In this document: piece after piece, positions 9,503 to 17,981 of the stretch | How positions within the stretch are numbered: position 1 is the stretch's first letter | Layout of the letters: each line of letters opens with the position of its first letter | Origin: Cyanobium sp. | GTDB lineage: Bacteria > Cyanobacteriota > Cyanobacteriia > PCC-6307 > Cyanobiaceae | Assembly: GCA_007135755.1 (NCBI GenBank) | Contig: SLIG01000036.1 | Location: 1 to 40,922 of the forward strand | Length of the DNA: 40,922 bases | Direction of reading: 5' to 3' | The notes under the pieces: model-generated | Databases searched by the model: none | What the model saw: the letters and a program-made list of their open reading frames with translations, nothing else | Told to the model about the DNA's origin: nothing | Position numbers and translations under genes: made by a program

Positions 9503-10567
9503 CTACCCGGACTGGCGCAGGCGTTTCCAGTCGTCGAGGATGTCGCGGATCACGATTTCCCGCATCAGCACCTGCAGGCACACGGCCAGAGGCAGGGCCA
9601 TCAGCAGGCCGATGGGGCCGAACAGGATCGTGAAGATCACCTGGGCCGAGAGGGTGAGTCCAGGCAGGAGCCGCAACTGGTGCTGCATCACCGACGGGGT
9701 GATCAGGTAGCTCTCCACGTTCTGGATGACCACGTAGAGCACCAGCACCGCCAGCGACTTCCAGGGGGAGTCGAGCAGGGCCACCGACATGGGAAAGATG
9801 GTGCTCAGGGTGGGCCCCACGTTGGGGATCACATTGAGCATGCCGGCCAGGAGGGCATTGGCCGCCACCAGATTCACCCCCAGCAGTGACAGGCCGATCG
9901 CCGCCAGCACCCCCACGCACAGGGAACTGATCAACACCCCCGCCATCCAGGCACTGAGAGCGTCGCCGCACTGCACCAGCACGGTGCGGAAGCGGCGCCG
10001 GTAGAAGGATGGCACCAGCAGCACCAGCACTTCGCGGTAGGCCACCGGCTGCACCGCCACCATGAGGGCGACGGCCACCACGAACACCAGCTGCAGCAGC
10101 CCGGCCCCCAGGCCCCCTGCCAGCCCGACGATCTGCATCGCCCCCTGGCCGAGGTTGGGGATCGGCAGCTGACCGTTCGGAAACAGCTCGTCCCGCAGGC
10201 GCTCCATGCCGCCGTCCTGGGTGCCGTAGAGCATCTTGCTGGCGCTGGCGATGGCGTCGCGCACCAGGTTGAGCAGGGTGGTGGCAGCAGCTGGCAACTT
10301 GCTGATCAGTTCAGCGAACTGGTCCACGAAGGGGGGGATCACGGCGGTGCCGATCACCACGCCCAGCACCAGCAGCAGCACCAGGGTGAGCATCAGGGCC
10401 ACGCCCCGGTTGCAGCCAAGCCGCTGCTGGATCCGGGCCACCAGGGTGCAGATCGCCATGGCGATCACCCCGGCGGTGAACACCAGAATCAGGCTCTGGC
10501 GGAGATTCCAGAGCAGCACCAGCGCCGCCAGAAGTGCCAGCAGTCCCAGCCAGTGGCCGAAGGTCAT
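9503..10567 (-). CDS. AI-2E family (PerM-type) membrane permease
   Basis: 354 residues from the ATG at 10567; the open frame extends further upstream, but that part lies over psb28 and is shadow. About eight hydrophobic segments: two at the N terminus (8-25, 27-46), one at 61-82, a soluble stretch with amphipathic helices, and a C-terminal cluster from about 185 with the GxxxNxIPxxGP-like LNVIPNVGP motif typical of the family. Members include the E. coli AI-2 exporter TqsA and sodium/proton antiporters, so the substrate here cannot be assigned. It lies 25 bases after psb28 on the same strand. Confidence 0.9.
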   Translation of the reverse strand: MTFGHWLGLLALLAALVLLWNLRQSLILVFTAGVIAMAICTLVARIQQRLGCNRGVALMLTLVLLLVLGVVIGTAVIPPFVDQFAELISKLPAAATTLLNLVRDAIASASKMLYGTQDGGMERLRDELFPNGQLPIPNLGQGAMQIVGLAGGLGAGLLQLVFVVAVALMVAVQPVAYREVLVLLVPSFYRRRFRTVLVQCGDALSAWMAGVLISSLCVGVLAAIGLSLLGVNLVAANALLAGMLNVIPNVGPTLSTIFPMSVALLDSPWKSLAVLVLYVVIQNVESYLITPSVMQHQLRLLPGLTLSAQVIFTILFGPIGLLMALPLAVCLQVLMREIVIRDILDDWKRLRQSG

Positions 10568-10592
10568 CGGCCCCGACGGCCGCCCCTGGGAC

Positions 10593-10973
10593 CTAGTCAC
10601 CCTGCTGTTGATCCCCACCATCGCCCGGCTGATCCCCACTGCCGGAAAAGCCCAGCTCGTGGCTGTCGGCGTAGCGCTGGGCAAAGCGCATGAAGCGCTC
10701 GAAGTCGCTGGTGCTCTTCCAGGTGTAGGTGGCTTCCAAGGCGCTGGGGCGGCCATTGACGAACCGGGCCTTCACTTCCCGGGTCACCAGTTCGCCCTCC
10801 TCATCCACCATGAACATGCCCGTGATGTCGCCGAGGGTTTCGGGAGCCAGGGCACTGGGCTCCTCGAACACGAACATGGCCTGGCCAGTGATGCCATCGC
10901 GGGAGCGGGTCATGCGGATGTCGGGCACGACCGGTTCGTCCACACCCCGGAAGAACTGAATCGCTGCGGCCAT
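10593..10973 (-). CDS. psb28: Photosystem II assembly protein Psb28
   Basis: Small soluble protein that binds the cytoplasmic side of photosystem II assembly intermediates near CP47. 126 residues. Nearly the whole family pattern is present: [20 protein letters not shown] at the N terminus, [30 protein letters not shown] and [12 protein letters not shown]. The C-terminal 16 residues are an unusual Gly/Gln/Asp-rich tail beyond the normal end at GFS. ATG start. Divergent from gun4. Confidence 0.95.
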   Translation of the reverse strand: MAAAIQFFRGVDEPVVPDIRMTRSRDGITGQAMFVFEEPSALAPETLGDITGMFMVDEEGELVTREVKARFVNGRPSALEATYTWKSTSDFERFMRFAQRYADSHELGFSGSGDQPGDGGDQQQGD

Positions 10974-11088
10974 ACCCGACGATCAAAACGGGATCTTAGG
11001 TGCAGGCTCCGAACAGCCCCCACCCGCCTCCTGCCATGCTCGCGGCTGACATAGTGGGTCCACGCTGGCCCGATCAGGTTCGGTCACC
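10974..11088. promoter_or_regulatory. Divergent psb28/gun4 promoter region
   Basis: 115 bases shared by two divergent photosynthesis genes. On the minus strand a TAAGAT hexamer about 25 bases upstream of the psb28 ATG could be a -10 element; no convincing -35 is spaced correctly. Nothing clear is seen on the plus strand. The region must contain both promoters unless either gene is read from further away. Confidence 0.35.
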
Positions 11089-11814
11089 ATGCTCTCCGGC
11101 CCCCAGGTCACCGCCCCCGCAACGCCCTCCGGGCTGCTGGAGCGCTTCCAGTCAGCCTCCGAGCGCCAGCGGCGCAGCCTGCTTCCCCAGCTGGAGCGCC
11201 AGGCCCCCGCCCTGCGGCCTCTGGTCCTCGACCACATCGCCGGCCTCGATGCCACCGGCGACGACTGGGCGGCGGGCTTTCTGATCCATATGCTGGTGCA
11301 GGGCGAGCCCCAGCAGCGGGAGGCGTTCTTCAGCCGCTACCCCAGCGGCTGGCTGGCCACCACCAGTGCCCAGGGCATCGATTACGCCCCCCTGCAACGG
11401 GCCCTGACCCTGCAGGACTTCGAACAGGCCGACCGGATCACCAGCTCGTTGCTGCGCCAGCTGGCGGGGCCGGCCGCCGTGGCGCGGGGCTATGTGTACT
11501 ACAGCGAAGTGCCGGCGATGGCCTCCGTCGACCTCGACGCCCTCGATCGGCTCTGGATCTGCTACTCGCGAGGACGCTTCGGCTTCACGGTGCAGGCCAG
11601 GCTGCTGGCCGCTGCCGGCGGCCGCTGGGAGCGCCTGTGGCCCAGGCTGGGCTGGAAAGATGGCCTGCAGTGGACCCGCTATCCGGGGGGGTTTCAGTGG
11701 ACGATCGAGGCCCCCGAAGGTCATATGCCGCTGGTTAACCAGCTGCGCGGCGTGCGGCTGATGGATGCCCTGCTCCAGCATCCGGCCCTGGTACAGCGCC
11801 GTCAGCGGACATGA
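11089..11814 (+). CDS. gun4: GUN4 domain protein, porphyrin-binding Mg-chelatase activator
   Basis: Binds protoporphyrin IX and Mg-protoporphyrin and stimulates Mg chelatase, the first step committed to chlorophyll. 241 residues. Residues 1-95 form an alpha-helical bundle like the N-terminal domain of cyanobacterial Gun4; the GUN4 core spans about 100-230 with DYAPLQRALTLQDFEQAD, LDRLWICYSRGRFGFTVQ and FQWTIEAPEGHMP. Some cyanobacteria have several GUN4-domain paralogues; the two-domain layout and length favour the true chelatase activator. Confidence 0.93.
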   Translation: MLSGPQVTAPATPSGLLERFQSASERQRRSLLPQLERQAPALRPLVLDHIAGLDATGDDWAAGFLIHMLVQGEPQQREAFFSRYPSGWLATTSAQGIDYAPLQRALTLQDFEQADRITSSLLRQLAGPAAVARGYVYYSEVPAMASVDLDALDRLWICYSRGRFGFTVQARLLAAAGGRWERLWPRLGWKDGLQWTRYPGGFQWTIEAPEGHMPLVNQLRGVRLMDALLQHPALVQRRQRT

Positions 11815-11889
11815 TTGCAGGGTCTATCGAGGGGGCTGGGCGGGCCCCCGCCTGCGCCTTAGCGTCGGGACGACCCCTGCAGAGCCGGG

Positions 11890-12330
11890 ATGACCCTGCG
11901 CTGGTCAGACTTCATCACTCCCTCCACGCTGCAGCTGGCGCCGCTGGTGGAGCTGCTGCTGGACACGGTGCCCTGCCGACGGCTCCAGGCCGACCTGCAG
12001 CTGGGTCTGCAGGAAGCCCTTGTGAATGCCGTGCGCCATGGCAACGGCGGCGACCCCTGCAAGCTGCTGCGCATCCGACGCATCGAAACCCCCTGCTGGA
12101 TGGTGTGGCAGGTGCAGGACGAGGGGGCCGGTGTACCGCCTGATTCCCGTCAGGCCTGCCTGCCCGCCTGCCCTGAGGCGGTGGGCGGGCGGGGGCTGTT
12201 CCTGATCCAGCACTGCTTCGACGATGTGCGCTGGAGCCGGCGTGGCAACCGGCTGCAGCTGGCGGTGCGCAAACCCAGGAGCCTCAGTGCCGCACTCAGC
12301 GCCCGTGGCTGGGGCAGCCGGGGTCGCTGA
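11890..12330 (+). CDS. Anti-sigma-type HATPase (RsbW-like)
   Basis: 146 residues with the Bergerat ATP-binding fold of anti-sigma factors and small serine kinases. The N box QEALVNAVRHGNGGD has Glu42, Asn46 and His50; the G1 box DEGAGVP has Asp77; the G2 box GGRGLFLIQ is at 99-107. Such proteins bind a sigma factor or phosphorylate an antagonist. No sigma factor, STAS antagonist or PP2C phosphatase is in this window, so the partner is unknown. Its 3' end overlaps the convergent gene at 12296. Confidence 0.88.
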   Translation: MTLRWSDFITPSTLQLAPLVELLLDTVPCRRLQADLQLGLQEALVNAVRHGNGGDPCKLLRIRRIETPCWMVWQVQDEGAGVPPDSRQACLPACPEAVGGRGLFLIQHCFDDVRWSRRGNRLQLAVRKPRSLSAALSARGWGSRGR

Positions 12331-12637
12331 TCTCCGCCCGCAGCCAGAGCAGGGCATGCTCAACGAGGGCGATCGCCTGGTCACGGGCCGGGGATCCGGC
12401 GGCGCGGCGGGGGTCGTCGGCGCTCAGCAGCTGCACCAGGGCCGCGGAGAGCTGCTCCGCCCCCCGGCGGGAGCGCTGGGATTTGAGGGCGTGCCAGTCG
12501 CGTTCTGGAATCGCCAGCAAGCGGTGCAGGGCCTCGGCCTGGCTCAGCGCCTGCTCGGGCCAGTCCCGGTGCGGCGCCGCGCGCCCCGCACCCTGTGTCT
12601 GCTCTGCCACTGGACGCCCATGCCACCAAGCGTCCAT
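12296..12637 (-). CDS. Conserved cyanobacterial protein (DUF6439-like)
   Basis: 113 residues, all-helical in appearance. Conserved-looking blocks are WPEQALSQAEALHRLLAIP (about 26-44), DWHALKSQRSRRGAEQLSAALVQLLS and a C-terminal helix ARDQAIALVEHALLWLRAEI. No signal peptide or membrane helix. I recall this pattern as a cyanobacteria-only family of unknown function, probably DUF6439, but cannot verify the number. Its last 35 bases overlap the convergent HATPase gene. Confidence 0.72.
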   Translation of the reverse strand: MDAWWHGRPVAEQTQGAGRAAPHRDWPEQALSQAEALHRLLAIPERDWHALKSQRSRRGAEQLSAALVQLLSADDPRRAAGSPARDQAIALVEHALLWLRAEISDPGCPSHGR

Positions 12638-12693
12638 CCTGGCGTGGGCGGTCTCCCGGCGGACGGATCGGCCCGCGCCAGGTCTGAGCAGCC

Positions 12694-12978
12694 ATGACTT
12701 CTCCCCACTCCTCCAGGCCCTGCCGGGTCCGTTCCTCCCGTCAACGACCGGTGCGCCTGCTGCACCTGCTCGATGGGCTGTTCACCCAGGCCGCCCTGGC
12801 CAGGCGCAGCAGTGGGGTGGGCCGGCGGCGTCAGCAGCAGCGGCTGGCCCTCACCCAGCGCCTGCTGGAGCCCCTGCCGCCTGAACTGGTGGCCAGCGGC
12901 AGGGACGGGAAGCGCTTCTGGCGCGGGCTGCGCTGGGCCACCCTGGGGCTGGCTCTGGCCTGGCTGCTGCGCCCCTAG
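12694..12978 (+). CDS. Small basic protein with C-terminal membrane anchor
   Basis: 94 residues. The N terminus is Arg/Ser-rich, the middle (about 18-70) is amphipathic helix with many Arg and Gln, and the last 17 residues form a single hydrophobic helix ending at the C terminus, a tail-anchor layout. No family recognised. It converges with the methyltransferase gene and overlaps it by four bases. Third-position GC supports coding, but the family is not confirmed. Confidence 0.55.
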   Translation: MTSPHSSRPCRVRSSRQRPVRLLHLLDGLFTQAALARRSSGVGRRRQQQRLALTQRLLEPLPPELVASGRDGKRFWRGLRWATLGLALAWLLRP

Positions 12979-14090
12979 GCCGCTTCCTCCTGGGCCGCCT
13001 GGTCCGGGGCACCGGGACGGCGCGCCGACCACACCCTGGTCATGAAGTGGTTCTCGGCCTCCACGTCGGTGAAGCCGGCGGCGTGCAGCCGGGCCTCGAT
13101 GTCATCGCTGATGTAGTTGCGGTAGTAGGGCTCGTGGAACACCCGCCGGAAGTTCTCCATCACCGCTGCGAACTGGGGCGAATCGGCGAGCTGAATCGAG
13201 TCGGCCAGCACCAGCACCCCGCCGGGCTCGAGCAGACGGAAACAGTCCTGGATCACGTTCTGACGGGCCTCAGCCGGCAGCTCGTGCATCAGAAACACGC
13301 AGCTGATGGCCTGAACGCTGGTGTCGGCGAAGGGCATGGCCTCAGCGTTGCCCTGCACCAGCTGGGGCAGTTCGCCCGGCAGCTGAACCAGCCAGCGGTT
13401 GGCCTGGCGCAGGTAGGCGGTGGAGAGATCCAGCCCCAGCAACTGCGCCTTGGGCAGGGCCCCCCGCAGCTGGCGCAGGGTGCGGCCCGTGCCTGTGGCC
13501 ACATCGAGCACGCGCAGCTGGCCGGGGGTACGGCCGGTGAAGCGCTCCAGGCCGCGTCGCAGCGGTGCGATCACCCGACGGCGCATCGGTTCGGCCGTGC
13601 CGTTGAACAGCAGCTCCACCTGCAGGTCGTAGAGGGCGGCGGAATGGTCGCTGAGGTAGCCGTCCGTCTGGTGGTGGAAGTTCTGGAGGTAGTACTCGGG
13701 GTAGGCCGTGGGGTCCACGCCATCGGGAAGATCCCGCACCCGCCGTTGTCGGCGGCGTTGCCAGGTGAGGGGCAGATCCAGCCACACCAGCGGGTAGCGG
13801 CCGGCGTAGTCGAGCCAGGGGGCATCGAACAGCAAGGAGGCGGGATAAAGACCCTGCTCCGCCTCCTGCCAGTCACGGGCGTGGAGCCGGTCCATGGCCC
13901 CGCGCAGTTGATCGAGCAGCTCGGCCGGCACCGGAACGGTGCGCGGCGCTCCATCGGGAGCCAGCACCCCCATCAGCCGGGTGCTCACCTCCTTGTGGGT
14001 GACGCCGAGCAGCGCCTTGCCCTGCTGCAGGGTCTGGTAGGCCAGCTTGGTGAGCTGTTCGGGCATGGCGGGCAATGGAGGCGGTTTCAT
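12975..14090 (-). CDS. Class I SAM-dependent methyltransferase, UbiE-like
   Basis: 371 residues. The C-terminal two thirds are a Rossmann methyltransferase: motif I VLDVATGTGRTLRQL (near 193), LLGLDLS after strand 2, GNAEAMPFAD and the post-II motif, then LLEPGGVLVLADS. The first 180 residues are a separate helical and Trp/Tyr-rich region with YPEYYLQNFHHQTDGYLS, not part of the usual fold. The substrate is not evident; quinone, tocopherol or other lipids are possible from the UbiE-like core. ATG at 14066 is an alternative start. Confidence 0.88.
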   Translation of the reverse strand: MKPPPLPAMPEQLTKLAYQTLQQGKALLGVTHKEVSTRLMGVLAPDGAPRTVPVPAELLDQLRGAMDRLHARDWQEAEQGLYPASLLFDAPWLDYAGRYPLVWLDLPLTWQRRRQRRVRDLPDGVDPTAYPEYYLQNFHHQTDGYLSDHSAALYDLQVELLFNGTAEPMRRRVIAPLRRGLERFTGRTPGQLRVLDVATGTGRTLRQLRGALPKAQLLGLDLSTAYLRQANRWLVQLPGELPQLVQGNAEAMPFADTSVQAISCVFLMHELPAEARQNVIQDCFRLLEPGGVLVLADSIQLADSPQFAAVMENFRRVFHEPYYRNYISDDIEARLHAAGFTDVEAENHFMTRVWSARRPGAPDQAAQEEAA

Positions 14091-14226
14091 TCCAGCCGAT
14101 CAGGCCGGTTCGCCGCGAACGGTTGGCCATCGGGGATTGAAGAGCTGTGAATCAAGCGCCTGTTCGGTAGCCGTTGATACACCATGCGGAGAGAATGGGG
14201 CTGAAGGGACCCCCAGGATCGCCGCC

Positions 14227-14520
14227 ATGACCGCCCACACCACACCGAATCCCCCGACGCAAGCCGGCCGGCCGGCGGTGCCCCTCGCCCTGCCGGCCAA
14301 TGCGGCCGGTCAGAACGGTCCCGGCCGCGAGTTCCTGGCCTGGGCCAGGGCCCATCAGCGCGATCAGCGTCGCCACGCTGCCGAGCTGGCCCAGATCACC
14401 CGCCACCACGACCCCGGACCGGAGGCCAGCGCCGTGCACCAACTGCAGGCCTGGGCGCTGCGCCAGGCCCACCACCAGCATCTGCACGACAGCGCCATCG
14501 CCGCCCTGCGCCACCACTGA
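14227..14520 (+). CDS. Small His-rich hypothetical protein
   Basis: 97 residues from ATG 14227 (upstream in-frame codons are probably untranslated). N-terminal third is Pro/Ala-rich and likely disordered; from about residue 38 it is one long charged helix with many His and Gln, including an AHHQHLH cluster and a terminal His pair. About 12 of 97 residues are His. No family recognised, no signal peptide. It converges with glnA, leaving 23 bases. Metal binding is a guess from composition. Confidence 0.5.
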   Translation: MTAHTTPNPPTQAGRPAVPLALPANAAGQNGPGREFLAWARAHQRDQRRHAAELAQITRHHDPGPEASAVHQLQAWALRQAHHQHLHDSAIAALRHH

Positions 14521-14543
14521 AGCCCGGCCCGCTGGCTGGGAGC

Positions 14544-15962
14544 TCAGGCGTCGTAGTACATCGTGAATTCGTGGGGGTGAGGGCGCTGGCGCAGTTGCTG
14601 GACTTCGTCATACTTCATGGCGATCCAGTTGTCGATGAAGTCCTGGGTGAACACGCCCCCCTCCATGAGGTAGTGCTTGTCGGCGTCCAGCGCCTCCAGT
14701 GAGCCGTTGAGGGACGCCGGCACCGTGGAGATGCGGGCCAGTTCCTCGGCCGAGAGTTCGAACAGGTCGACGTCGGTGCCATCGCCGGGGTCGATCTGGT
14801 TCTTGATGCCATCGATGCCGGCCATCAGCATCGCCGCGAAGCCCAGGTAGGGGTTGGAGAGCGCATCGCCGGAGCGGAACTCCAGGCGCTTGGCTTTCGG
14901 GCTGGGCCCGGTGAGGGGGATGCGCACGGCTGCTGAACGGTTGCCCTGCGAGTACACCAGGTTCACCGGCGCTTCAAAACCCGGCACCAAGCGCTTGTAG
15001 CTGTTGGTGGTGGGATTGGTGAAGGCGAGGAAGCTCGGCGCGTGCTTGAGGAGCCCGCCGATGTACCAGCGTGCGGTCTGGGAGAGGTTGGCGTAGGTGC
15101 CTTCCCCGAAGAACAGGGGCTGACCGCCTTTCCAGAGGCTCTGGTGCACGTGCATGCCGCTGCCGTTGTCGGCGAACACCGGCTTGGGCATGAAAGTGGC
15201 CGTTTTGCCATATTTGCGGGCCACATTGCGCACCACATACTTGTAGATCATCACGTTGTCGGCCGCCGTGATGAGTTCGGAGAATTTCATCCCCAGTTCG
15301 TGCTGAGCCGTGGCCACCTCGTGGTGATGTTTCTCGATCGGCACGCCAAGGGCGGCCATGGTGAGGATCATCTCGGTGCGCATGTCCTGGAGGGTGTCAT
15401 TCGGACCCACCGGGAAATAGCCTTCCTTGAGCTGAATCTTGTAGGCCAGATTACCGCCCTCCTCCAGTCTGGAACTGTTCCAGGGGGCCTCGATCGAATC
15501 AACGCTGTAGAAGCTGGTGCCGCTGCCGGAGCTGTAGCGCACATCGTCGAACACGAAGAATTCCGGCTCCGGACCGAAAAACGCCGTGTCGGCGATGCCG
15601 GTGCCGTCCAGGTAGTCGAGGGCCTTGCGCGCCAGAGCCCTGGGGCAGCGGCCATAGGGCTGGCCGCTGCGTGGCTCCTGGATCGAGCAGATCAGGCTGA
15701 GGGTTTTGTGGCTGTAGAAGGGGTCGATCCAGGCGGTCTGCGGATCGGGCACCATCGCCATGTCCGATTCATTGATGGCCTTCCAGCCGCGGATCGAGGA
15801 GCCATCGAACGCCACCCCGCTGCTGAACGCCTCTTCATCCACCAGGTCCTTGCTCACGGTGAGGTGCTGCCACTTGCCGTGCAGGTCAACGAACTTCAGA
15901 TCGATCAGCTCGATGCCCTCCTCCTGGATCCGGCGGAGAACGTCCTGGGCTGGGGTGGCCAT
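14544..15962 (-). CDS. glnA: Glutamine synthetase type I
   Basis: ATP-dependent condensation of ammonium and glutamate, the entry point of nitrogen. 472 residues from ATG 15962; the longer open frame to 16202 overlaps the apcF upstream region and lacks family support. Active-site landmarks: [12 protein letters not shown], a [11 protein letters not shown] segment holding the glutamate-binding His, NRSAAVRIP and the C-terminal FTMYYDA. The residue aligned with the tyrosine adenylylated in enteric GS is Phe401 (DLFELSAEE), so that control cannot operate; cyanobacteria instead use small inactivating proteins. Divergent from apcF. Confidence 0.97.
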   Translation of the reverse strand: MATPAQDVLRRIQEEGIELIDLKFVDLHGKWQHLTVSKDLVDEEAFSSGVAFDGSSIRGWKAINESDMAMVPDPQTAWIDPFYSHKTLSLICSIQEPRSGQPYGRCPRALARKALDYLDGTGIADTAFFGPEPEFFVFDDVRYSSGSGTSFYSVDSIEAPWNSSRLEEGGNLAYKIQLKEGYFPVGPNDTLQDMRTEMILTMAALGVPIEKHHHEVATAQHELGMKFSELITAADNVMIYKYVVRNVARKYGKTATFMPKPVFADNGSGMHVHQSLWKGGQPLFFGEGTYANLSQTARWYIGGLLKHAPSFLAFTNPTTNSYKRLVPGFEAPVNLVYSQGNRSAAVRIPLTGPSPKAKRLEFRSGDALSNPYLGFAAMLMAGIDGIKNQIDPGDGTDVDLFELSAEELARISTVPASLNGSLEALDADKHYLMEGGVFTQDFIDNWIAMKYDEVQQLRQRPHPHEFTMYYDA

Positions 15963-16185
15963 GGAAGCAATCAAGGGGGTGTGGACCGCCGCAGCGGTGA
16001 ACAGGTCGGACGGTACGGAGCGCCATGGGCCCGTTTTGTAGCCCTCGACACCAAGCGGCATGGCGGCGGTGGCGGACGCTTCCGTAACCGTTTCTGTCAG
16101 ATGCGCCAGAACCCCGGTCAGGTCAGGGGTTTGGGCGCTTGTGAGTGCTACCTTCCGGCCAGGGACCATGCGATCCAAACCAGCC
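15963..16185. promoter_or_regulatory. Divergent glnA/apcF intergenic region
   Basis: 223 bases that must hold the promoters of glnA (minus) and apcF (plus). I looked for the NtcA pattern GTA-N8-TAC expected upstream of cyanobacterial glnA and found no full match; a half site GTAGCACTCACAA near 16145 is only partial. No clear -10/-35 pair and no strong inverted repeat. Confidence 0.4.
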
Positions 16186-16716
16186 ATGCGGGATGCCATC
16201 ACCGGTCTGATCGGGCGCTACGACCAGCTGGGTCGCTACCTCGACCGTGATGCCATCGACAGCATCTCCACCTACCTGTCCCAGTCCGCCTTGCGGTTGG
16301 CGGCGGTGGAGCTGATCAACCGGGAGGCGGCCGTGATCGTGCGCGAGGCCTCCCAGCGCCTGTGGCTGGAGGATCCCGAGCTGATCCTTCCCGGTGGCAA
16401 TGCCTACACCACCCGGCGGTTGTCGGCCTGCCTGCGCGACATGGACTATTTCCTGCGCTACGCCAGCTACGCGCTGATCGCCGGGGATCCCACCATCCTC
16501 AATGAGCGGGTACTGAACGGCCTGGACGACACCTACAAGAGCCTGGGGGTTCCCACCGGCCCCACCGTGCGCAGCATCGCCCTGATGGCCGATGTGGTGT
16601 GTGAGCTGCTGGAGGCTGGCGGCCTCGGTGCCGGAGCCGATCTGAACAGCGTGGTGCGCGCCCCGTTCGACCACCTCTGCCGTGGCCTGGCCTCCTCCAA
16701 CGTGCGCGCCCGCTGA
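16186..16716 (+). CDS. apcF: Allophycocyanin beta-18 subunit
   Basis: Phycobilisome core subunit located near the membrane linker ApcE, part of the terminal emitter assembly. 176 residues. Starts [14 protein letters not shown], as ApcF does, not the MQDAIT of ApcB. The chromophore region is [19 protein letters not shown] with Cys82 for phycocyanobilin, followed by [12 protein letters not shown] and [12 protein letters not shown] second ATG at 16168 would add six residues; family starts favour 16186. The C-terminal few residues extend past the usual end. Phycocyanobilin is made by PcyA, also encoded here. Confidence 0.92.
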   Translation: MRDAITGLIGRYDQLGRYLDRDAIDSISTYLSQSALRLAAVELINREAAVIVREASQRLWLEDPELILPGGNAYTTRRLSACLRDMDYFLRYASYALIAGDPTILNERVLNGLDDTYKSLGVPTGPTVRSIALMADVVCELLEAGGLGAGADLNSVVRAPFDHLCRGLASSNVRAR

Positions 16717-16793
16717 CCGGGTCTCCAGCTCCGCCGCGGCTGGCTGGCTTCAGCTGCGTACCCTCCCCTCTTTCGCCCCACCACTCCGGCCCC

Positions 16794-17981
16794 TTGTCCG
16801 CGCTGCCCCCCGTCAACGCCGCCCACCGGCTTCAGCTCGATCCGATCGCCACTCCCGATCGCCTGCTGCTCGGTCCAGGTCCCTCCAACGCCCATCCGCA
16901 GGTGCTCCAGGCCCTGGCCCGTACCCCCATCGGCCACCTCGATCCGCTCTACGTGGAGCTGATGGGTGAGGTGCAGGAGCTCCTCCGCTACGCCTGGCAG
17001 ACCGACAACCGCCTCACCCTGCCCATGAGCGGCACCGGCAGTGCCGCCATGGAAGCCACCCTGGCCAACACCATCGAGCCGGGCGACAAGGTGCTGGTGG
17101 CGGTGAAGGGCTACTTCGGCCTGCGGCTGGTCGACATGGCCGAGCGCTACCGCGCCGACGTGGTGACGATTGAGCGGCCCTGGGGGGAGGCGTTCAGTCT
17201 CGAGGAGATCGAAGCGGCCCTGGAGCAGCACCGGCCCGCGATCCTGGCGATCGTGCACGCCGAAACCTCCACCGGCATCCGCCAGCCGATGGAGGGCATC
17301 GGCGATCTCTGCCGCCGCCACAACTGCCTGCTGCTGCTCGACACGGTGACCTCCCTGGGGGCCGTTCCGCTCTATCTCGACCACTGGAAGGTGGATCTGG
17401 CCTACAGCTGCAGCCAGAAGGGTTTGAGCTGCCCCCCTGGTCTGGGGCCCTTCACCATGGGTCCGCGGGCGGAGGCCAAGATGGCGGCCCGCAACGGCAA
17501 GGTGCCCAACTGGTACCTGGACGTGACCCTGCTCAACCGCTACTGGGGCAGTGACCGGGTGTACCACCACACGGCGCCGGTGAACATGAACTTCGGCATG
17601 CGCGAGGCCCTGCGCCTGCTCGCTGAGGAGGGTCTTGAGCAGGCCTGGGAACGCCATCAGCGCAATGCCGAGCGGCTGTGGGCCGGCCTGGAGGCCCTGG
17701 GCCTGGAACTGCACGCTCCCCGGGAGCTGCGCCTGCCCACCCTCACCACCGTGCGCATCCCCGAAGGGGTGGACGGCAAGGCCTTCAGCCTGCACCTGCT
17801 CAACAAGCACGGCATCGAAGTGGGTGGCGGTCTCGGGGCACTGGCTGGCAAGGTCTGGCGCATCGGCCTGATGGGTTACAACAGCCAGGCCGAGAACGTT
17901 GACCGGTTGCTCAACCTGTTCGAGAGCGAGTTGCCGGCCTTCCGCTCAGGCGCCGCCCAGCCCGCCGCCGTCCCCGTCTGA
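16794..17981 (+). CDS. Serine-glyoxylate/alanine-glyoxylate-type aminotransferase
   Basis: Class V PLP aminotransferase, 395 residues, TTG start. Motifs: LLLGPGPSNAHP (about 25-35), MSGTGSAAMEA near 79, HAETSTGI near 155, the PLP Asp in LLDTVTSLGA and the Schiff-base Lys209 in SCSQKGLS followed by PPGLGP. The C-terminal GGLGALAGKVWRIGLMGYN is typical. In cyanobacteria this family transfers amino groups to glyoxylate in photorespiration. Exact amino donor (serine or alanine) cannot be read from sequence. Its end overlaps the convergent tadA by 36 bases. Confidence 0.92.
   Translation: MSALPPVNAAHRLQLDPIATPDRLLLGPGPSNAHPQVLQALARTPIGHLDPLYVELMGEVQELLRYAWQTDNRLTLPMSGTGSAAMEATLANTIEPGDKVLVAVKGYFGLRLVDMAERYRADVVTIERPWGEAFSLEEIEAALEQHRPAILAIVHAETSTGIRQPMEGIGDLCRRHNCLLLLDTVTSLGAVPLYLDHWKVDLAYSCSQKGLSCPPGLGPFTMGPRAEAKMAARNGKVPNWYLDVTLLNRYWGSDRVYHHTAPVNMNFGMREALRLLAEEGLEQAWERHQRNAERLWAGLEALGLELHAPRELRLPTLTTVRIPEGVDGKAFSLHLLNKHGIEVGGGLGALAGKVWRIGLMGYNSQAENVDRLLNLFESELPAFRSGAAQPAAVPV

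Noticed and set aside
15963-16185. NtcA site or glutamine riboswitch ahead of glnA
   Set aside because: No full GTA-N8-TAC and no sequence resembling the glnA RNA core was found; only a partial half site.
16717-16793. Terminator after apcF
   Set aside because: Only a five-pair CCAGC/GCTGG stem with a nine-base loop and no T run; too weak to call.
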